Below are positions 8,947 to 18,597 of a DNA stretch of 64,000 bases, piece after piece. Numbering within the stretch: position 1 is the first letter of the stretch; every line of letters starts with the position of its first letter. Both the position numbers and the translations under genes were made by a program. The stretch lies in NCBI GenBank assembly GCA_963772335.1, contig CAVYXF010000005.1:558001-622000 (forward strand), written 5' to 3'. This DNA comes from CAVYXF01 sp963772335. GTDB lineage: Bacteria > Pseudomonadota > Alphaproteobacteria > Rhizobiales > Rhodomicrobiaceae. The notes beneath the pieces are model-generated. The model worked only from the letters and a program-made list of their open reading frames with translations. It was not told where the DNA came from and did not search any database.

Positions 8947-9798
8947 ATGACACACAACACCGAACCAAAAATTCGTGTCGGCGTCGGCGGGTGGACCTTC
9001 GCCCCGTGGCGCGGCACGTTCTTCCCGGAAGGCCTCGCCCAAAAGCGCGAGCTCGAATACGCTAGCCGGCAGCTGACCACGATCGAGATCAATGGCACGT
9101 TCTACGGCTCGCAGAAGCCGGAGAGCTTTCGCAAATGGCATGACGAAACGCCTGATAATTTCGTGTTTGCGGTGAAAGGGCCGCGCTTCACCACCAACCG
9201 GCGTGTCCTTGCCGAAGCCGGCGAGTTGATCGAGCGCTTCTTTAACACCGGCGTCATGGAGCTGAAGGACAAGCTCGGGCCGATCAACTGGCAATTTGCG
9301 GCGACAAAGAAGCTCGATCTGGACGATTTTGGAAAGTTTCTCGATCTGCTACCGAAGGCGGTCGCGGGCCGGCCGATCCGCCATGCCGTCGAGGTGCGCC
9401 ATGCAAGCTTCCGGTCGCCTGACTTCGTCGCCCTCGCCCGTGCGCATGGCGTCGCGATTATCATCGCCGGGGATTCCGAATACCCGCAGATCGCCGATGT
9501 CACCGCGCCTTTCGTCTATGCGCGCATCATGGGCACGCAGGAGAATGAGGAGGCCGGCTATGCAGCGCATGCGCTCGATCTGTGGGCAAGGCGCGCGCGG
9601 CAGTGGGCGGCGGGCAAACCGGCCGAGGGGCTGGAGACGACCGCTTCCCCCGCCAAGCTAGAGGTTCGCGACGTGTTCCTTTATGTCATCAGCGGCTTCA
9701 AGGAACGCAACCCCGCCGCTGCTGTGGCGTTAATCGATCGACTGAACGCGGGAGCTGCCGCGCCTGCCCACCCCAAGAGCAGCCGAAAGGCTGGGTAA
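8947..9798 (+). CDS. DUF72 domain-containing protein
   Basis: A 283-residue protein of the DUF72 family, which adopts a TIM-barrel fold and is widespread but uncharacterised. Family features seen are RVGVGGWTFAPWRGTFFP at the N-terminus, the TIEINGTFYGSQKPESF stretch near residue 42, FVFAVKGPRFTTNRR near 75 and the HAVEVRHASF segment near 145. The ribosome site GAGGAG lies about 13 bases before the ATG. It follows the DUF262/DUF1524 gene by 56 bases, but DUF72 genes are common everywhere, so a shared role is not implied. Confidence 0.85.
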   Translation: MTHNTEPKIRVGVGGWTFAPWRGTFFPEGLAQKRELEYASRQLTTIEINGTFYGSQKPESFRKWHDETPDNFVFAVKGPRFTTNRRVLAEAGELIERFFNTGVMELKDKLGPINWQFAATKKLDLDDFGKFLDLLPKAVAGRPIRHAVEVRHASFRSPDFVALARAHGVAIIIAGDSEYPQIADVTAPFVYARIMGTQENEEAGYAAHALDLWARRARQWAAGKPAEGLETTASPAKLEVRDVFLYVISGFKERNPAAAVALIDRLNAGAAAPAHPKSSRKAG

Positions 9799-10015
9799 TT
9801 CATCGCTGCAATTCTAGAAAGCGGCGCAAAGCGGATAAGTTGCTATTGTCGTCACAAGTCGAGATAGTGCGCCGACAAATCCCTGTGGGCCTTCGGCGAG
9901 GTTCGTGGGGCACGGGCATGCTTGCAAGGAAGGGCGGCGCCGTTCCTCAGTCGACAGGTGGCGTCGACACACTGAGCAGCAGCCGTCAGCGCGACGCGAA
10001 AATGGCGAATAGGGG

Positions 10016-12089
10016 ATGACAGAGGAGAAACCGCCAACGCCGGTCGAGCCGCCCCGCGGGCTGGACGCACAGTCTTGCGAGGCGCTTAACGCCTTTCCCA
10101 CCATGATCTGGGTGTCCGACGAGGATAAGCTTTGCGTCTGGTTCAACAAAGCCTGGCTCGAGTTTACCGGGCGGACCATGGCGCGGGAGTTCGGCCATGG
10201 CTGGGCCGAAGGGGTGGATCCCGCCGATTTCGACCGCTGCCTTGCAATCTACACATCGCATTTCGACGCGCGCGAAAAATTCCGCATGCGATACCGGCTG
10301 CGGCGGCACGACGGGGTCTATCGTTGGATCGATGATATCGGCGTTCCCCGCTTCGACCATGAAGGCCGTTTTCTCGGTTTTGTCGGTTCTTGCCACGACA
10401 TTCACGAGCAGGTCGAGACCGAAACGGAGCTGCGCACCCTGAAGACCGGCCTGGAGCAGCGCATCGGCGAAACCACCATCCAACTCGCCGGTGAGATCGC
10501 GGCGCATCACGAAACCGAGCGCGACCTCCTCAACAGCGCCGCGCAGCTCGAACTTCTGATCCACGGCATCAAGGACTACGCCATCTACATGCTGGACATC
10601 CACGGCCGGATCAGCAGCTGGAACAGCGGCGCCGAGCGTATCAAAGGCTACGCGGCGTCCGAGATCATCGGGCGGCATTTCTCCTGCTTCTACACCGAGG
10701 AGGATCGGGCAACCGATCTGCCGGGCCGCGCGCTGCGCATGGCAGCGACCGAAGGCAAATTCGAGGCGGAAGGCTGGCGCGTGCGCAAGGCCGGCACCCG
10801 CTTCTGGGCCGGCGTGCTGATCGATCCGATTTACGACAGGACCGGCAAGCTCGTCGGCTTCGGCAAGGTCACCCGCGACCTGAGCGAGCGGCGCCTGGCG
10901 CAGGAGCAGCTCGACCTGGCGCGCGAGAGCATGCTGCAAATGCAGAAGATGGAAGCCATCGGTCAGTTGACCGGCGGCGTCGCCCATGACTTCAACAATC
11001 TGCTTATGGTCATCATGGGCAACCTCGAAACCGCCCAACGCCAGCTCACCTCCGAGCCGGAGAGCCGTCTGCAGCGGGCGCTCGGCAATGCCATGCAAGG
11101 CGCGCGCCGAGCAGCGACACTGACCCAGCGCATGCTGGCCTTTTCCCGCCGCCAGCCGCTCGCCCCCAAGGTGCTCAACCTCAACAAATTCATCGCTAGC
11201 GAGGTCGAGTTCTTGCAGCGCACGCTTGGCGAGAATATCGAAGTCGAGGCAGTGGGCGGAGCAGGCCTGTGGAAGGTGGAAGTCGACGGTAACCAGCTCG
11301 AAGCGGCGCTGCTCAACCTTGCCGTCAACGCGCGTGACGCGATGCCGGCCGGAGGCAAGCTCACCATCGAGACCTGCAATGCCTATCTCGATGACGACTA
11401 TTGCCGAACCAACTCGGACGTAAAGCGCGGCCAGTATGTGCTCCTGTCCATCACCGACAGCGGCGAGGGAATGACGCCGGAGGTCGTGAGTTCGGGCTTT
11501 TGAGCCATTCTTCTCAACGAAAGCCGTCGGCCACGGCACTGGTCTCGGCCTCAGCCAGGTTTATGGCTTCATCAAGCAGTCTGGCGGCCATTTGAAGCTG
11601 TATAGCGAGCTCGGCGAGGGCACGACGGTCAGAATCTATCTCCCGCGCAGCGATATCGAGGAAGCGGCCGCCGAGGCGGAGCAGGACCGCGAACCGGCCA
11701 GTGGCAACTCGGCCGAGATCATTCTGGTCGTCGAAGATGATGAGGATGTGCGAGCCTATCTCATCGAGATACTGCGCGAGCTGGAATACCGCGTGGTACC
11801 CGCCGCCGACGCCCAGTCGGCGCTGCAGGTCATTGAGCAGTTCGATGAGGAGATTGGCCTTTTGCTCACCGATGTTATCCTGCCGGGCATGAATGGGCGC
11901 GAGCTTGCAAGGAAGGCACAGATGATCCGCCCGGGCCTGAAAGTGCTGTTCATGACCGGCTATTCGCGCAATGCCATCGTTCACCAGGGGCGGCTCGACC
12001 CCGATGTCGAGCTCATCCAGAAGCCGATCACCCGCGATCAGCTCGCCGCCCGCATCCGTGCGATGCTGGACGCCAAGCCGAAGGCGTGA
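10016..12089 (+). CDS. PAS-domain hybrid histidine kinase, interrupted by one inserted base
   Basis: Two PAS domains (about residues 20-135 and 175-290) are followed by a HisKA domain with GGVAHDFNNLL near 322, where the His is the phosphorylation site. An ATPase domain follows, with the N-box LAVNARDAMP and the G1 box DSGEGM. The frame then stops at 11503. Removing one T from GAGTTC at 11488-11493 restores EVVSRAFEPFFSTK and the G2 box GTGLGLSQVYGF. The frame continues into a receiver domain with the acidic pair EDDED, the phospho-acceptor LLTDVILPG and a conserved lysine (QKPI). Length is 2074 bases, one more than a multiple of three. The signal sensed is unknown. Confidence 0.88.
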
Positions 12090-12105
12090 GCCGGCCGCTG
12101 CCGGC
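12090..12105. terminator. Short hairpin between convergent genes
   Basis: GCCGGC-CGCT-GCCGGC forms a 6-bp GC stem with a 4-base loop in the 21-base gap between the histidine kinase and the convergent metallopeptidase gene. A third GCCGGC copy follows at about 12115. No T-run is present on either strand, so it is only a candidate bidirectional terminator. Confidence 0.3.
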
Positions 12106-12110
12106 CTAAT

Positions 12111-13160
12111 TCAAGCCGGCTTCTGAGACATCGACGCGCGCCTCCGGCCGAAAATCGATCGGCCGAAGGTGGGGAGCGGGGTCCATTGCGCGCGGATGGT
12201 GTCGTGGAGGAAGGCCATCTTCTCGCGCGCTACATCCGACAGCACGAATGGATAGAAATCGTCGAGGCCGAGTGCGCGGTTCATCGCGTTCATCACTACG
12301 GTGAGCGGCAGCCAGCGCTCGATCAGCTGGGGGAAAGTCGCCTTGGCATAGCCATCGAATGGGCCTTTGGGTGTGCTGCTGACGCGCACACCCATGCTGT
12401 GCGCCGTATCGAGCGCTTCGACCATGTGCAGATAATGCGCCCAGGTCTCGGCCCAATCCTCCCAAGGATGCGCACTCGCATAGGCCGAGACATGGCGCTG
12501 GCGCCAATCGGCAGGCGCGCCCTCCCGGTGATGCCGTGCGAGCGCGGCGGCGTATTCCTGCCGCTCGTCCCCGAACAGCTCGCGAAAGCGCGCCAGCCTT
12601 GGGGAAGGCTCGATCAGCCGCATCCAGAAATAATGCCCGCTCTCATGGCGCATGTGGCCGACGAGCGTGCGGTGCGGCTCACCAAACAGCTGGCGCTGGC
12701 GCTCACGTTCAACCGGGTTTGCCTCGCCCAGATTAACGGTGATCAGGCCGCTCAAATGGCCGGTCAGCGCATTGTCGACAAAGTCGAACTGCAGGGCCGG
12801 CGCGTTCTCCGTCGCATCGATCGGCAGGCGCAGCCGCAAGAGCTGGTAAATGAGGTGCTTCTTCGCCTGCTCCAGCAGCGCCCACGCCCGCTGGTTCTGC
12901 GGAATGTCGAGATCGGGGATGGTGCGGTTCGAGCGGCAGCCCAGGCAGAGCGGGCTCGTATCGGCCTCGCCGATCACCCAGTTGCAGGCGTCCCAGCGCG
13001 CGTTGTCGCAATAGCGCAGCGGCTCGAGGGCCGCGCCATGCGCCTGCAGCGAGACTACCGAGAAGATACGCGGATCGAAGCCGACATTGTCGCCGCAGAC
13101 ACGGCAGCGCTTGTCATTGAACTGCACGAGGTTGCCGCATCGGCAGGCGAATTGGTGCAC
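12111..13160 (-). CDS. Putative zinc-binding metallopeptidase with zinc ribbon, copy A
   Basis: A 349-residue protein of the putative zinc-binding metallopeptidase family (Pfam Peptidase_Mx type). The N-terminal ~80 residues form a zinc ribbon with paired cysteines (CRCG near 6, CRVCG near 19, YCDNARWDACNW near 50, CLGC near 72). The catalytic motif HESGH lies at 172-176, followed by FGDERQEY and by WEDWAETWAHYLHM, which likely supplies the third ligand. The start is GTG at 13160. A second family member is encoded at 45103-46146 with the same layout and many identical stretches. No signal peptide is visible, so a cytoplasmic enzyme is expected. Substrate unknown. Confidence 0.8.
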   Translation of the reverse strand: MHQFACRCGNLVQFNDKRCRVCGDNVGFDPRIFSVVSLQAHGAALEPLRYCDNARWDACNWVIGEADTSPLCLGCRSNRTIPDLDIPQNQRAWALLEQAKKHLIYQLLRLRLPIDATENAPALQFDFVDNALTGHLSGLITVNLGEANPVERERQRQLFGEPHRTLVGHMRHESGHYFWMRLIEPSPRLARFRELFGDERQEYAAALARHHREGAPADWRQRHVSAYASAHPWEDWAETWAHYLHMVEALDTAHSMGVRVSSTPKGPFDGYAKATFPQLIERWLPLTVVMNAMNRALGLDDFYPFVLSDVAREKMAFLHDTIRAQWTPLPTFGRSIFGRRRASMSQKPA

Positions 13161-13258
13161 AGGGCCTCGCTGTCACAATCAGAGCTGTCCGACAAGAGAA
13201 CGATGCACGCGGCCAAGAGTTGCCGCACCTGCCTATGGGGCGGAAAAACCGTGCTGCT

Positions 13259-14458
13259 TCACGCCGCCTCCAGCGCCATCGCGACGCCCTGGCCGACGCC
13301 GACGCACATGGTGGCAAGCGCAAGCCGTCCGCCGCGCCGCTTCAGCTCCAAAGCCGCCGCGCCGGCGATCCGGGCACCGGACATGCCGAGGGGATGGCCG
13401 AGCGCAATCGCCCCGCCATTCGGGTTGACATGGTCGGCGTCATCGGCAACGCCGAGCTGGCGCAGGCAGGCGAGCGCCTGGCTGGCGAAAGCCTCGTTCA
13501 ATTCGATGACATCGAAGTCGGCGATGCTCAGCCCGAGGCGCTGCATCAGCTTTTCCGTGGCCGGCACCGGACCGATGCCCATCACGCGCGGCGGCACGCC
13601 TGCCGAAGCGGCGCCGAGGATGCGCACGATCGGCTTGAGAGTGTGCTTCTCGACGGCCGCACCCGAAGCGAGAACCAGAGCCGCCGCGCCGTCATTTACG
13701 CCGCTAGCATTGCCGGCCGTCACCGTCCCGCCGGGGCGCACGATCGGCTTCAGTCTGCTTAGCGCTTCGATGGTGGTGTCCGGGCGTGGGTGCTCGTCCT
13801 TGGCGAGGGTGACGCTCGCCTTCTTGCCAGTCACGCTCACGGGAATAATCTGCGCGGCGAGCGTCCCGTCTTCCTGCGCGCGGGCCGCGCGCTGTTGCGA
13901 GCGCAGCGCAAAGACATCCTGATCGGCGCGGCTCACCTGATATTCCGCGGCGACGTTCTCGCCGGTTTCCGGCATAGAATTGACGCCATATTGCGCCTTC
14001 ATCAGCGGGTTGATGAACCGCCAGCCGATGGTGGTGTCGTACATTTCGGCCTGGCGCTGGAAGGCGGTCTCGGCCTTGCCCATGACGAGTGGAGCGCGCG
14101 TCATCGACTCGACGCCCCCCGCGAGCGCGAGATCGATCTCGCCGGCCTTGATTGCTCGCGCCGCCGCGCTGATCGCGTCGAGGCCCGACGCGCAGAGGCG
14201 GTTGACGGTGACGCCCGGCACGGAGGGCGGCAGTCCGGCAAGTAGTGCCGCCATGCGGGCGACATTACGGTTGTCCTCGCCCGCCTGATTGGCGCAGCCG
14301 AGCAAGACCTCGTCCACGTCCTCCGCGAGGCCCTGATAGCGGCGCAACAGCTCGCGCAGAGGAATGGCGGCGAGGTCATCAGCGCGCACGCTAGCAAGCG
14401 CGCCGCCATAGCGGCCGATCGGTGTGCGCACGAAATCGCAGATGAATACGTCAGCCAT
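13259..14458 (-). CDS. pcaF: 3-oxoadipyl-CoA / acetyl-CoA acyltransferase (thiolase)
   Basis: A 399-residue thiolase. The nucleophile Cys89 lies in NRLCASGLDA, the GHP histidine near 355 and the second cysteine near 385 in MCVGVGQG. The N-terminus ADVFICDFVRTPIGRYGGALA and the segment NPLMKAQYGVNSMPETGENVA are characteristic of PcaF, which cleaves 3-oxoadipyl-CoA to succinyl-CoA and acetyl-CoA at the end of the beta-ketoadipate pathway. It follows the CoA-transferase subunit and MarR genes on the same strand, which supports an aromatic-degradation role. Other acyl-CoA substrates remain possible because no ring-cleavage genes are in view. Confidence 0.85.
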   Translation of the reverse strand: MADVFICDFVRTPIGRYGGALASVRADDLAAIPLRELLRRYQGLAEDVDEVLLGCANQAGEDNRNVARMAALLAGLPPSVPGVTVNRLCASGLDAISAAARAIKAGEIDLALAGGVESMTRAPLVMGKAETAFQRQAEMYDTTIGWRFINPLMKAQYGVNSMPETGENVAAEYQVSRADQDVFALRSQQRAARAQEDGTLAAQIIPVSVTGKKASVTLAKDEHPRPDTTIEALSRLKPIVRPGGTVTAGNASGVNDGAAALVLASGAAVEKHTLKPIVRILGAASAGVPPRVMGIGPVPATEKLMQRLGLSIADFDVIELNEAFASQALACLRQLGVADDADHVNPNGGAIALGHPLGMSGARIAGAAALELKRRGGRLALATMCVGVGQGVAMALEAA

Positions 14459-14567
14459 GGTCGTTTCCTAGGTGTATCGGTTCTGAAGGGTGGCGTGATC
14501 GGCAGCTCTGAGGCGACCTTTGGCGCTGCTGCGCACCATCCCCGATGACACTCCCCATGCAACTGCC

Positions 14568-15359
14568 TTAAGCCGCCACGCCGTGAGCCTGGCGTGTGCG
14601 CTCCTGCAGATCGCGCAGGGTCTCCAGCTCAAGCGCGGTCGGCGGCTCTTCCTGGCGCAGGTCGGCGGCGAATTTCAGCGTCCAGCCGCAACTCTCCTGC
14701 ACCGCCTCTCGGGTCGCATGCGGATAAAGCGTGGTCACCGTCAGCTCGCGGGTTTCCGGGTCAGGCTCGAGGAGGCAGAGGTCGGTGATGACCTTAGTCG
14801 GCCCTTTGGTCGCAACGCCAAAGCTCTCACGCCCGCCGGCCCCCTTGCCATGGCCGAGCGAGGTGACGAAGGGCAGACCCTCCACAAAGGCACGCCGGCT
14901 CATCGCCATGGTGATGAAGATCTCCTTGCACGACGTGGCGATCTCCGGCGCCCCGCCCCCGCCCGGCAGGCGCACTTTCGGCTTGTCGTAGTCGCCAACC
15001 ACAGTGGTGTTGAGATTGGCAAAGCGGTCAATCTGCGCGCCACCGAGAAAGCCGACGGTCATGCGCTCGCCCTGCAGCCAGTAGCGGAACATCTCCGGCA
15101 CCGAAACCGTCATCAGCGCGGTGTCGCACAGCTCGCCGTCGCCGATGGAGAGCGGCAGCACGTTGGGCCGCGTATCGATAGTGCCGGATTCATAGATCAG
15201 CTTCAGATCGGGCGCCCGGGTCCGCCGCGCGAGGTTGCAGGCTGCCGAAGGCGCGCCGATGCCGACGAAGCAGATGTCGTTCGGCCGCAGCGCGCGTGCC
15301 GCAACTGCGATCATCATTTCGCTTGGCGTGTAGGCAGGATTGGTGTTCTGCCCTTGCAT
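14568..15359 (-). CDS. CoA-transferase beta subunit (PcaJ/IpdB-like), no alpha subunit nearby
   Basis: From ATG at 15359 (MQGQNTNP) the protein is 263 residues. It resembles the beta subunit of family I CoA-transferases: VGIGAPSAACNLARRTRAPDLKLIYESG matches the catalytic region, with Glu of YESG the likely catalytic glutamate. GVATKGPTKVITDLCLLEPD follows near residue 175. Such enzymes are heterodimers, and the alpha subunit gene normally lies immediately upstream. Here only 122 bases separate this gene from marR, with no alpha subunit. Either the partner is encoded elsewhere or the gene is a remnant. The longer frame to 15470 has no support. Confidence 0.75.
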   Translation of the reverse strand: MQGQNTNPAYTPSEMMIAVAARALRPNDICFVGIGAPSAACNLARRTRAPDLKLIYESGTIDTRPNVLPLSIGDGELCDTALMTVSVPEMFRYWLQGERMTVGFLGGAQIDRFANLNTTVVGDYDKPKVRLPGGGGAPEIATSCKEIFITMAMSRRAFVEGLPFVTSLGHGKGAGGRESFGVATKGPTKVITDLCLLEPDPETRELTVTTLYPHATREAVQESCGWTLKFAADLRQEEPPTALELETLRDLQERTRQAHGVAA

Positions 15360-15481
15360 TCGCGGACTCCCTGCCGCAGGCGTCGCGGCATTTGCAGAAT
15401 TGTATCTCGATCCGGGGAGAGGCGAAAGCCGGCGGTTCGCGCTACGGCGAGAAGTTCGCAACACGAACATCGGACGGGCCG

Positions 15482-16012
15482 CTATTCTGCTTTGCGTGCA
15501 CGAGCTTCACGCGCCTCCTTCTCGTTCTTTGCCGTGCCGGCGCGAAGTTTCGTGACCTCGCGGACCATGATCGCATGCGACTTCGCCATGAAATCCTGGA
15601 TCAGCGCCAACTCGGCATCGCCGTACGAAGCCAGCAATTCTCCCATTCCCGTCGCCAGCGACCGGTAATATGGCTCAATGCGCTCTTCGACGGCCGGGAG
15701 TATGCGAACGAGGACCTTACGACGGTCATGGGGATCACGCTCGCGTTGGGCAAAACCTGCCCTTTCCAGCCGATCGAGAATGCCGGTCACAGCACCGGTG
15801 GTCAGTCCCGTCGCCTCGGCGAGCTTTCCGGCGGTGATCACGCCTTCAAGGCTGATGATGTCCAGGCATTCGAGATCCGTGCCGGTGATGCCGAGCTGAG
15901 CGGCAACGGTCTGGCTGAACATGACACCCAGCGCGCTCGCCTGACGCGTGTCCCGATCGATGGCGGCGAGCAGCGCCGCCCTATTAGTGCCCGAACTTGA
16001 CTTTTTCGCCAT
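15482..16012 (-). CDS. MarR family transcriptional regulator
   Basis: A 176-residue MarR protein. The winged helix-turn-helix covers about residues 45-105, with LAEATGLTTGAVTGILDRLERAGF as the recognition part split around residue 65-90 and the wing ERDPHDRRKVLVRI after it. The C-terminus is a charged tail of Lys, Arg and Glu. MarR proteins usually repress a neighbouring operon until a small aromatic or oxidant ligand binds. The next genes on this strand are a CoA-transferase subunit and thiolase. A perfect palindrome lies in the divergent promoter region just upstream and is the likely operator. Confidence 0.88.
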   Translation of the reverse strand: MAKKSSSGTNRAALLAAIDRDTRQASALGVMFSQTVAAQLGITGTDLECLDIISLEGVITAGKLAEATGLTTGAVTGILDRLERAGFAQRERDPHDRRKVLVRILPAVEERIEPYYRSLATGMGELLASYGDAELALIQDFMAKSHAIMVREVTKLRAGTAKNEKEAREARARKAE

Positions 16013-16029
16013 ATTTCTTATTCGTTGAT

Positions 16030-16048
16030 TATCTTAGTAAATAAGATA
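16030..16048. promoter_or_regulatory. Palindromic operator candidate for the MarR protein
   Basis: TATCTTA-GTAAA-TAAGATA is a perfect 7-bp inverted repeat with a 5-base spacer, 18 bases upstream of marR and 91 bases upstream of the divergent methyltransferase gene. Its AT-rich 19-base palindrome is the usual size of a MarR dimer site. Binding is inferred from position and symmetry. Confidence 0.6.
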
Positions 16049-16138
16049 TAAGGTTTGTGAGCGTTCGTGAGACGAGAGATAACCCGTCTTTGCACGTCGC
16101 GCCACGGTAATCCGTTCGACCAAGCTTAGGAGCACGCA

Positions 16139-16813
16139 ATGGATGCAAGCCAGGCAAAACCCTATCGTGGCCTGTCCATGGAGGGGCCAATCGCCAGCTG
16201 GTACGCGCGCAATGTCGGCAGAGATCAGGCGCCTTATCGCGAGCTCGCGGTCAAAATCGCGCGGGACCTGCCAGCGGGTGCGCATGTCCTCGATCTGGCC
16301 TGCGGGCCTGGCTATCTGGCCATCGCCTTCGCGCAGCTAGGTCGCTATCGCGTGAGCGGGCTCGACATCAGCGAAAGCTTCATCCGCATTGCTTCGACAA
16401 AGGCACGCGAGGCCGGCGCGAATATCACCTTGCGCAAAGGCGAGGCTGCCGCCATGCCGTTCCCCGATGCGAGCTTCGATGCCATCGTCTGCCGCGCGGC
16501 GTTCAAGAATTTCACCCGCCCGGGCGCCGCGCTCGACGACATCTACCGGGTGCTGAGGCCTGGCGGCTTTGCCGTGATCGTAGACCTCGATCCGCAGGCT
16601 TCGCCGCAAGCGATCCGCAAGCTGGTGGACGCCATGCCACTCGATGCGGTGAATAAGGCAATCACCCGCCTCACCTTCAGGCACATGCTGCTGAAACGCG
16701 CTCACAGTGCCGAAACGCTGGCCAGCCTCGCCGGCGCAAGCCGCTTCGGCTCCGGGGAGATCCGCCGCGACGGCGTTTCGCTCGAGCTCTGGCTGCGCAA
16801 GCCGGCGAGCTAG
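16139..16813 (+). CDS. Class I SAM-dependent methyltransferase
   Basis: A 224-residue protein with a standard class I methyltransferase core. Motif I is VLDLACGPGYLAIAFAQLG near residue 43, the acidic end of strand 2 is SGLDIS near 75, and motif post-I/IV is FDAIVCRAAFKNF near 115. GGFAVIVDLD lies near 142. It is most like the UbiE/small-molecule group, but the substrate cannot be told. It starts divergently from marR and shares the palindrome region, so it may be part of the same regulon. The 3' end overlaps the convergent dehydratase gene by four bases. Confidence 0.8.
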   Translation: MDASQAKPYRGLSMEGPIASWYARNVGRDQAPYRELAVKIARDLPAGAHVLDLACGPGYLAIAFAQLGRYRVSGLDISESFIRIASTKAREAGANITLRKGEAAAMPFPDASFDAIVCRAAFKNFTRPGAALDDIYRVLRPGGFAVIVDLDPQASPQAIRKLVDAMPLDAVNKAITRLTFRHMLLKRAHSAETLASLAGASRFGSGEIRRDGVSLELWLRKPAS

Positions 16814-18481
16814 AAGGCCTCGGGTTGGGCCAGCGGCTCCTCGGTTTCCATGAAATCGAAATCGCAGCCCTCCGGTGCCTGGCGGATATGGCTGGAGAAC
16901 ATGCGCAGAATGCCGCGCATCACCTTGCGCCGCGGCGGCGACCATTCATCCAGCCGCCGGGCGATCTCATCGGATTCGACATGCAGCGACATGACGCGCT
17001 CTTCGACATCGACGCTAATGCGGTCGCCGCTGCGCACCGCCGCCAGCGGCCCGCCCAAATAGGCTTCCGGCGCGACATGCAGGATGTGGGCGCCGGGGGC
17101 CGCACCGCTCATCCGGCCATCGCTGATGCGCAGCATGTCCTTCACGCCGGCCTTGGCGAGCTTTTCGGGAATCGGGAACTCTGGAATTTCCGGCATGCCG
17201 GTGCCGCCGACAGGGCCGACATAGCGCAGCACCAGCACATGATCGGGGGTAACGTCCAGGCCGGGATCGGAAACGGCCGTCTGCATCTCCTCCTTGCTGT
17301 CGAAGACGAGAGCCGGCCCGGTATGGCGCAGCAGGCGCGGCTCCCAGGAGAGCGGCCGGATGATACAGCCATCGGGAGCCAGATTGCCGGTGAGGACGGC
17401 GATGCCGCCCCATTCGGCGACGGGGTTCGCCAGTGGCCGGATCACGTCCTCGCCGAACACCTGGAAATCGGTGTTGCGCTGGCCGAGCGTGCCACCTGAG
17501 ACCGTGCGCTCGCCATGATGCAAAAGCGCGCCAAGGCGATGCAGGAAAGCACGGGCGCCCCCTGCCCTGCTGAAATCCTCCATCAAATACCGGCCGAAGG
17601 GCCGCAGATTTCAACAACATCGGCACATGGCGGGCGAAGCGGTCGAAATGGGCGAGGCTGAGCGACACCTCGGCACGGCGCGCCAAAGCGAGCAAATGAA
17701 TGATGGCATTCGAGGACCCGCCGGAGCCGCACAGCGTAACGACCGCGTTCTCGAGGGACCGGCGGGTGAGGATGTCGCGCGGCTTCACGTCATCCCAGAT
17801 CATATCGACGATGCTGCGTCCGCAGGCGGCGGCCATCCGCTGGTGGGCTGCATCCATTGCCGGTATCGAAGAGGCGCCAGCGAGCGTCAGCCCCAGCGCT
17901 TCCGCCGTCAGCGCCATGGAGGACGCACTGCCCATGATCATGGCGGTGCCGGGTGTGCGTGCGGGGCTCTCTGGGGCTCCGTCGGATGCGAATTGCGCCT
18001 CGCCCTGCTCCCCACCAAACATTGGTCCTGCGGGAAGCAGAATCATCGGCAGATTGGTGCTGATGCCGCCCATCAGCATCCCCGCCGTGGTCTTGCCACA
18101 TCCGCCGAGCAGCACTGCGCCATCCACCGGATGTTGGCGGAGCAGCTCCTCCACCTCAATGGCGAGGAAATTGCGATACAGCATGGTGGTCGGCTTGATC
18201 GCGCTGTCGGCGAGGGACATGGTCGGCAGCTCGACAGGAAAGCCACCGGCCTGCCAAACACCCCGCTTCACGTCCTCGACGCGCTCGCGCAAATGTGCGT
18301 GGGCGGCATTGATGCCGCTCCATGGATTGAGGATGGCAACGATCGGCTTGCCGAGGAAATCACCCTGCGCATATCCAATTTGCGCCAGCCGGGCTCGATG
18401 CCTCGAGGCGCCAAAGCGCCCCGTTCCGTACCAGCGATGGCTGCGAAGCGCTTCTGCAGGCTTACGATGAGATTTTGGCAT
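16810..18481 (-). pseudogene. IlvD/Edd family dehydratase, frameshifted and with degraded active site
   Basis: The family of dihydroxy-acid and sugar-acid dehydratases is clear from KRGVWQAGGFPVELPTMSL, MLYRNFLAIEVEELL, a GGCGKTT motif and ISDGRMSG near the C-terminus. Start is ATG 18481. One extra T in GATTTC (17607-17612, plus strand) breaks the frame; removing it gives VPMLLNLRPFGRYLMED. The length of 1672 bases is one over a multiple of three. Independently of the frameshift, iron-sulfur and metal ligands look lost: the NPC region reads INAAHAH, CDKTT reads CGKTT, and TCMTMG reads TAMIMG. A stretch of roughly 40 residues before the last motif is also missing. It is therefore probably not an active dehydratase. 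Confidence 0.75.
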
Positions 18482-18597
18482 GCGTTTCCCGGCGCGTTGA
18501 GCCACCTGTCCTCGGCGGAGGCCCATTATCGCTACCAATCCAGGTGCGGGGCTTACCGCTCTCGTTCTGCGCGGTATCGGCTCGGCGATGCGTGGAG

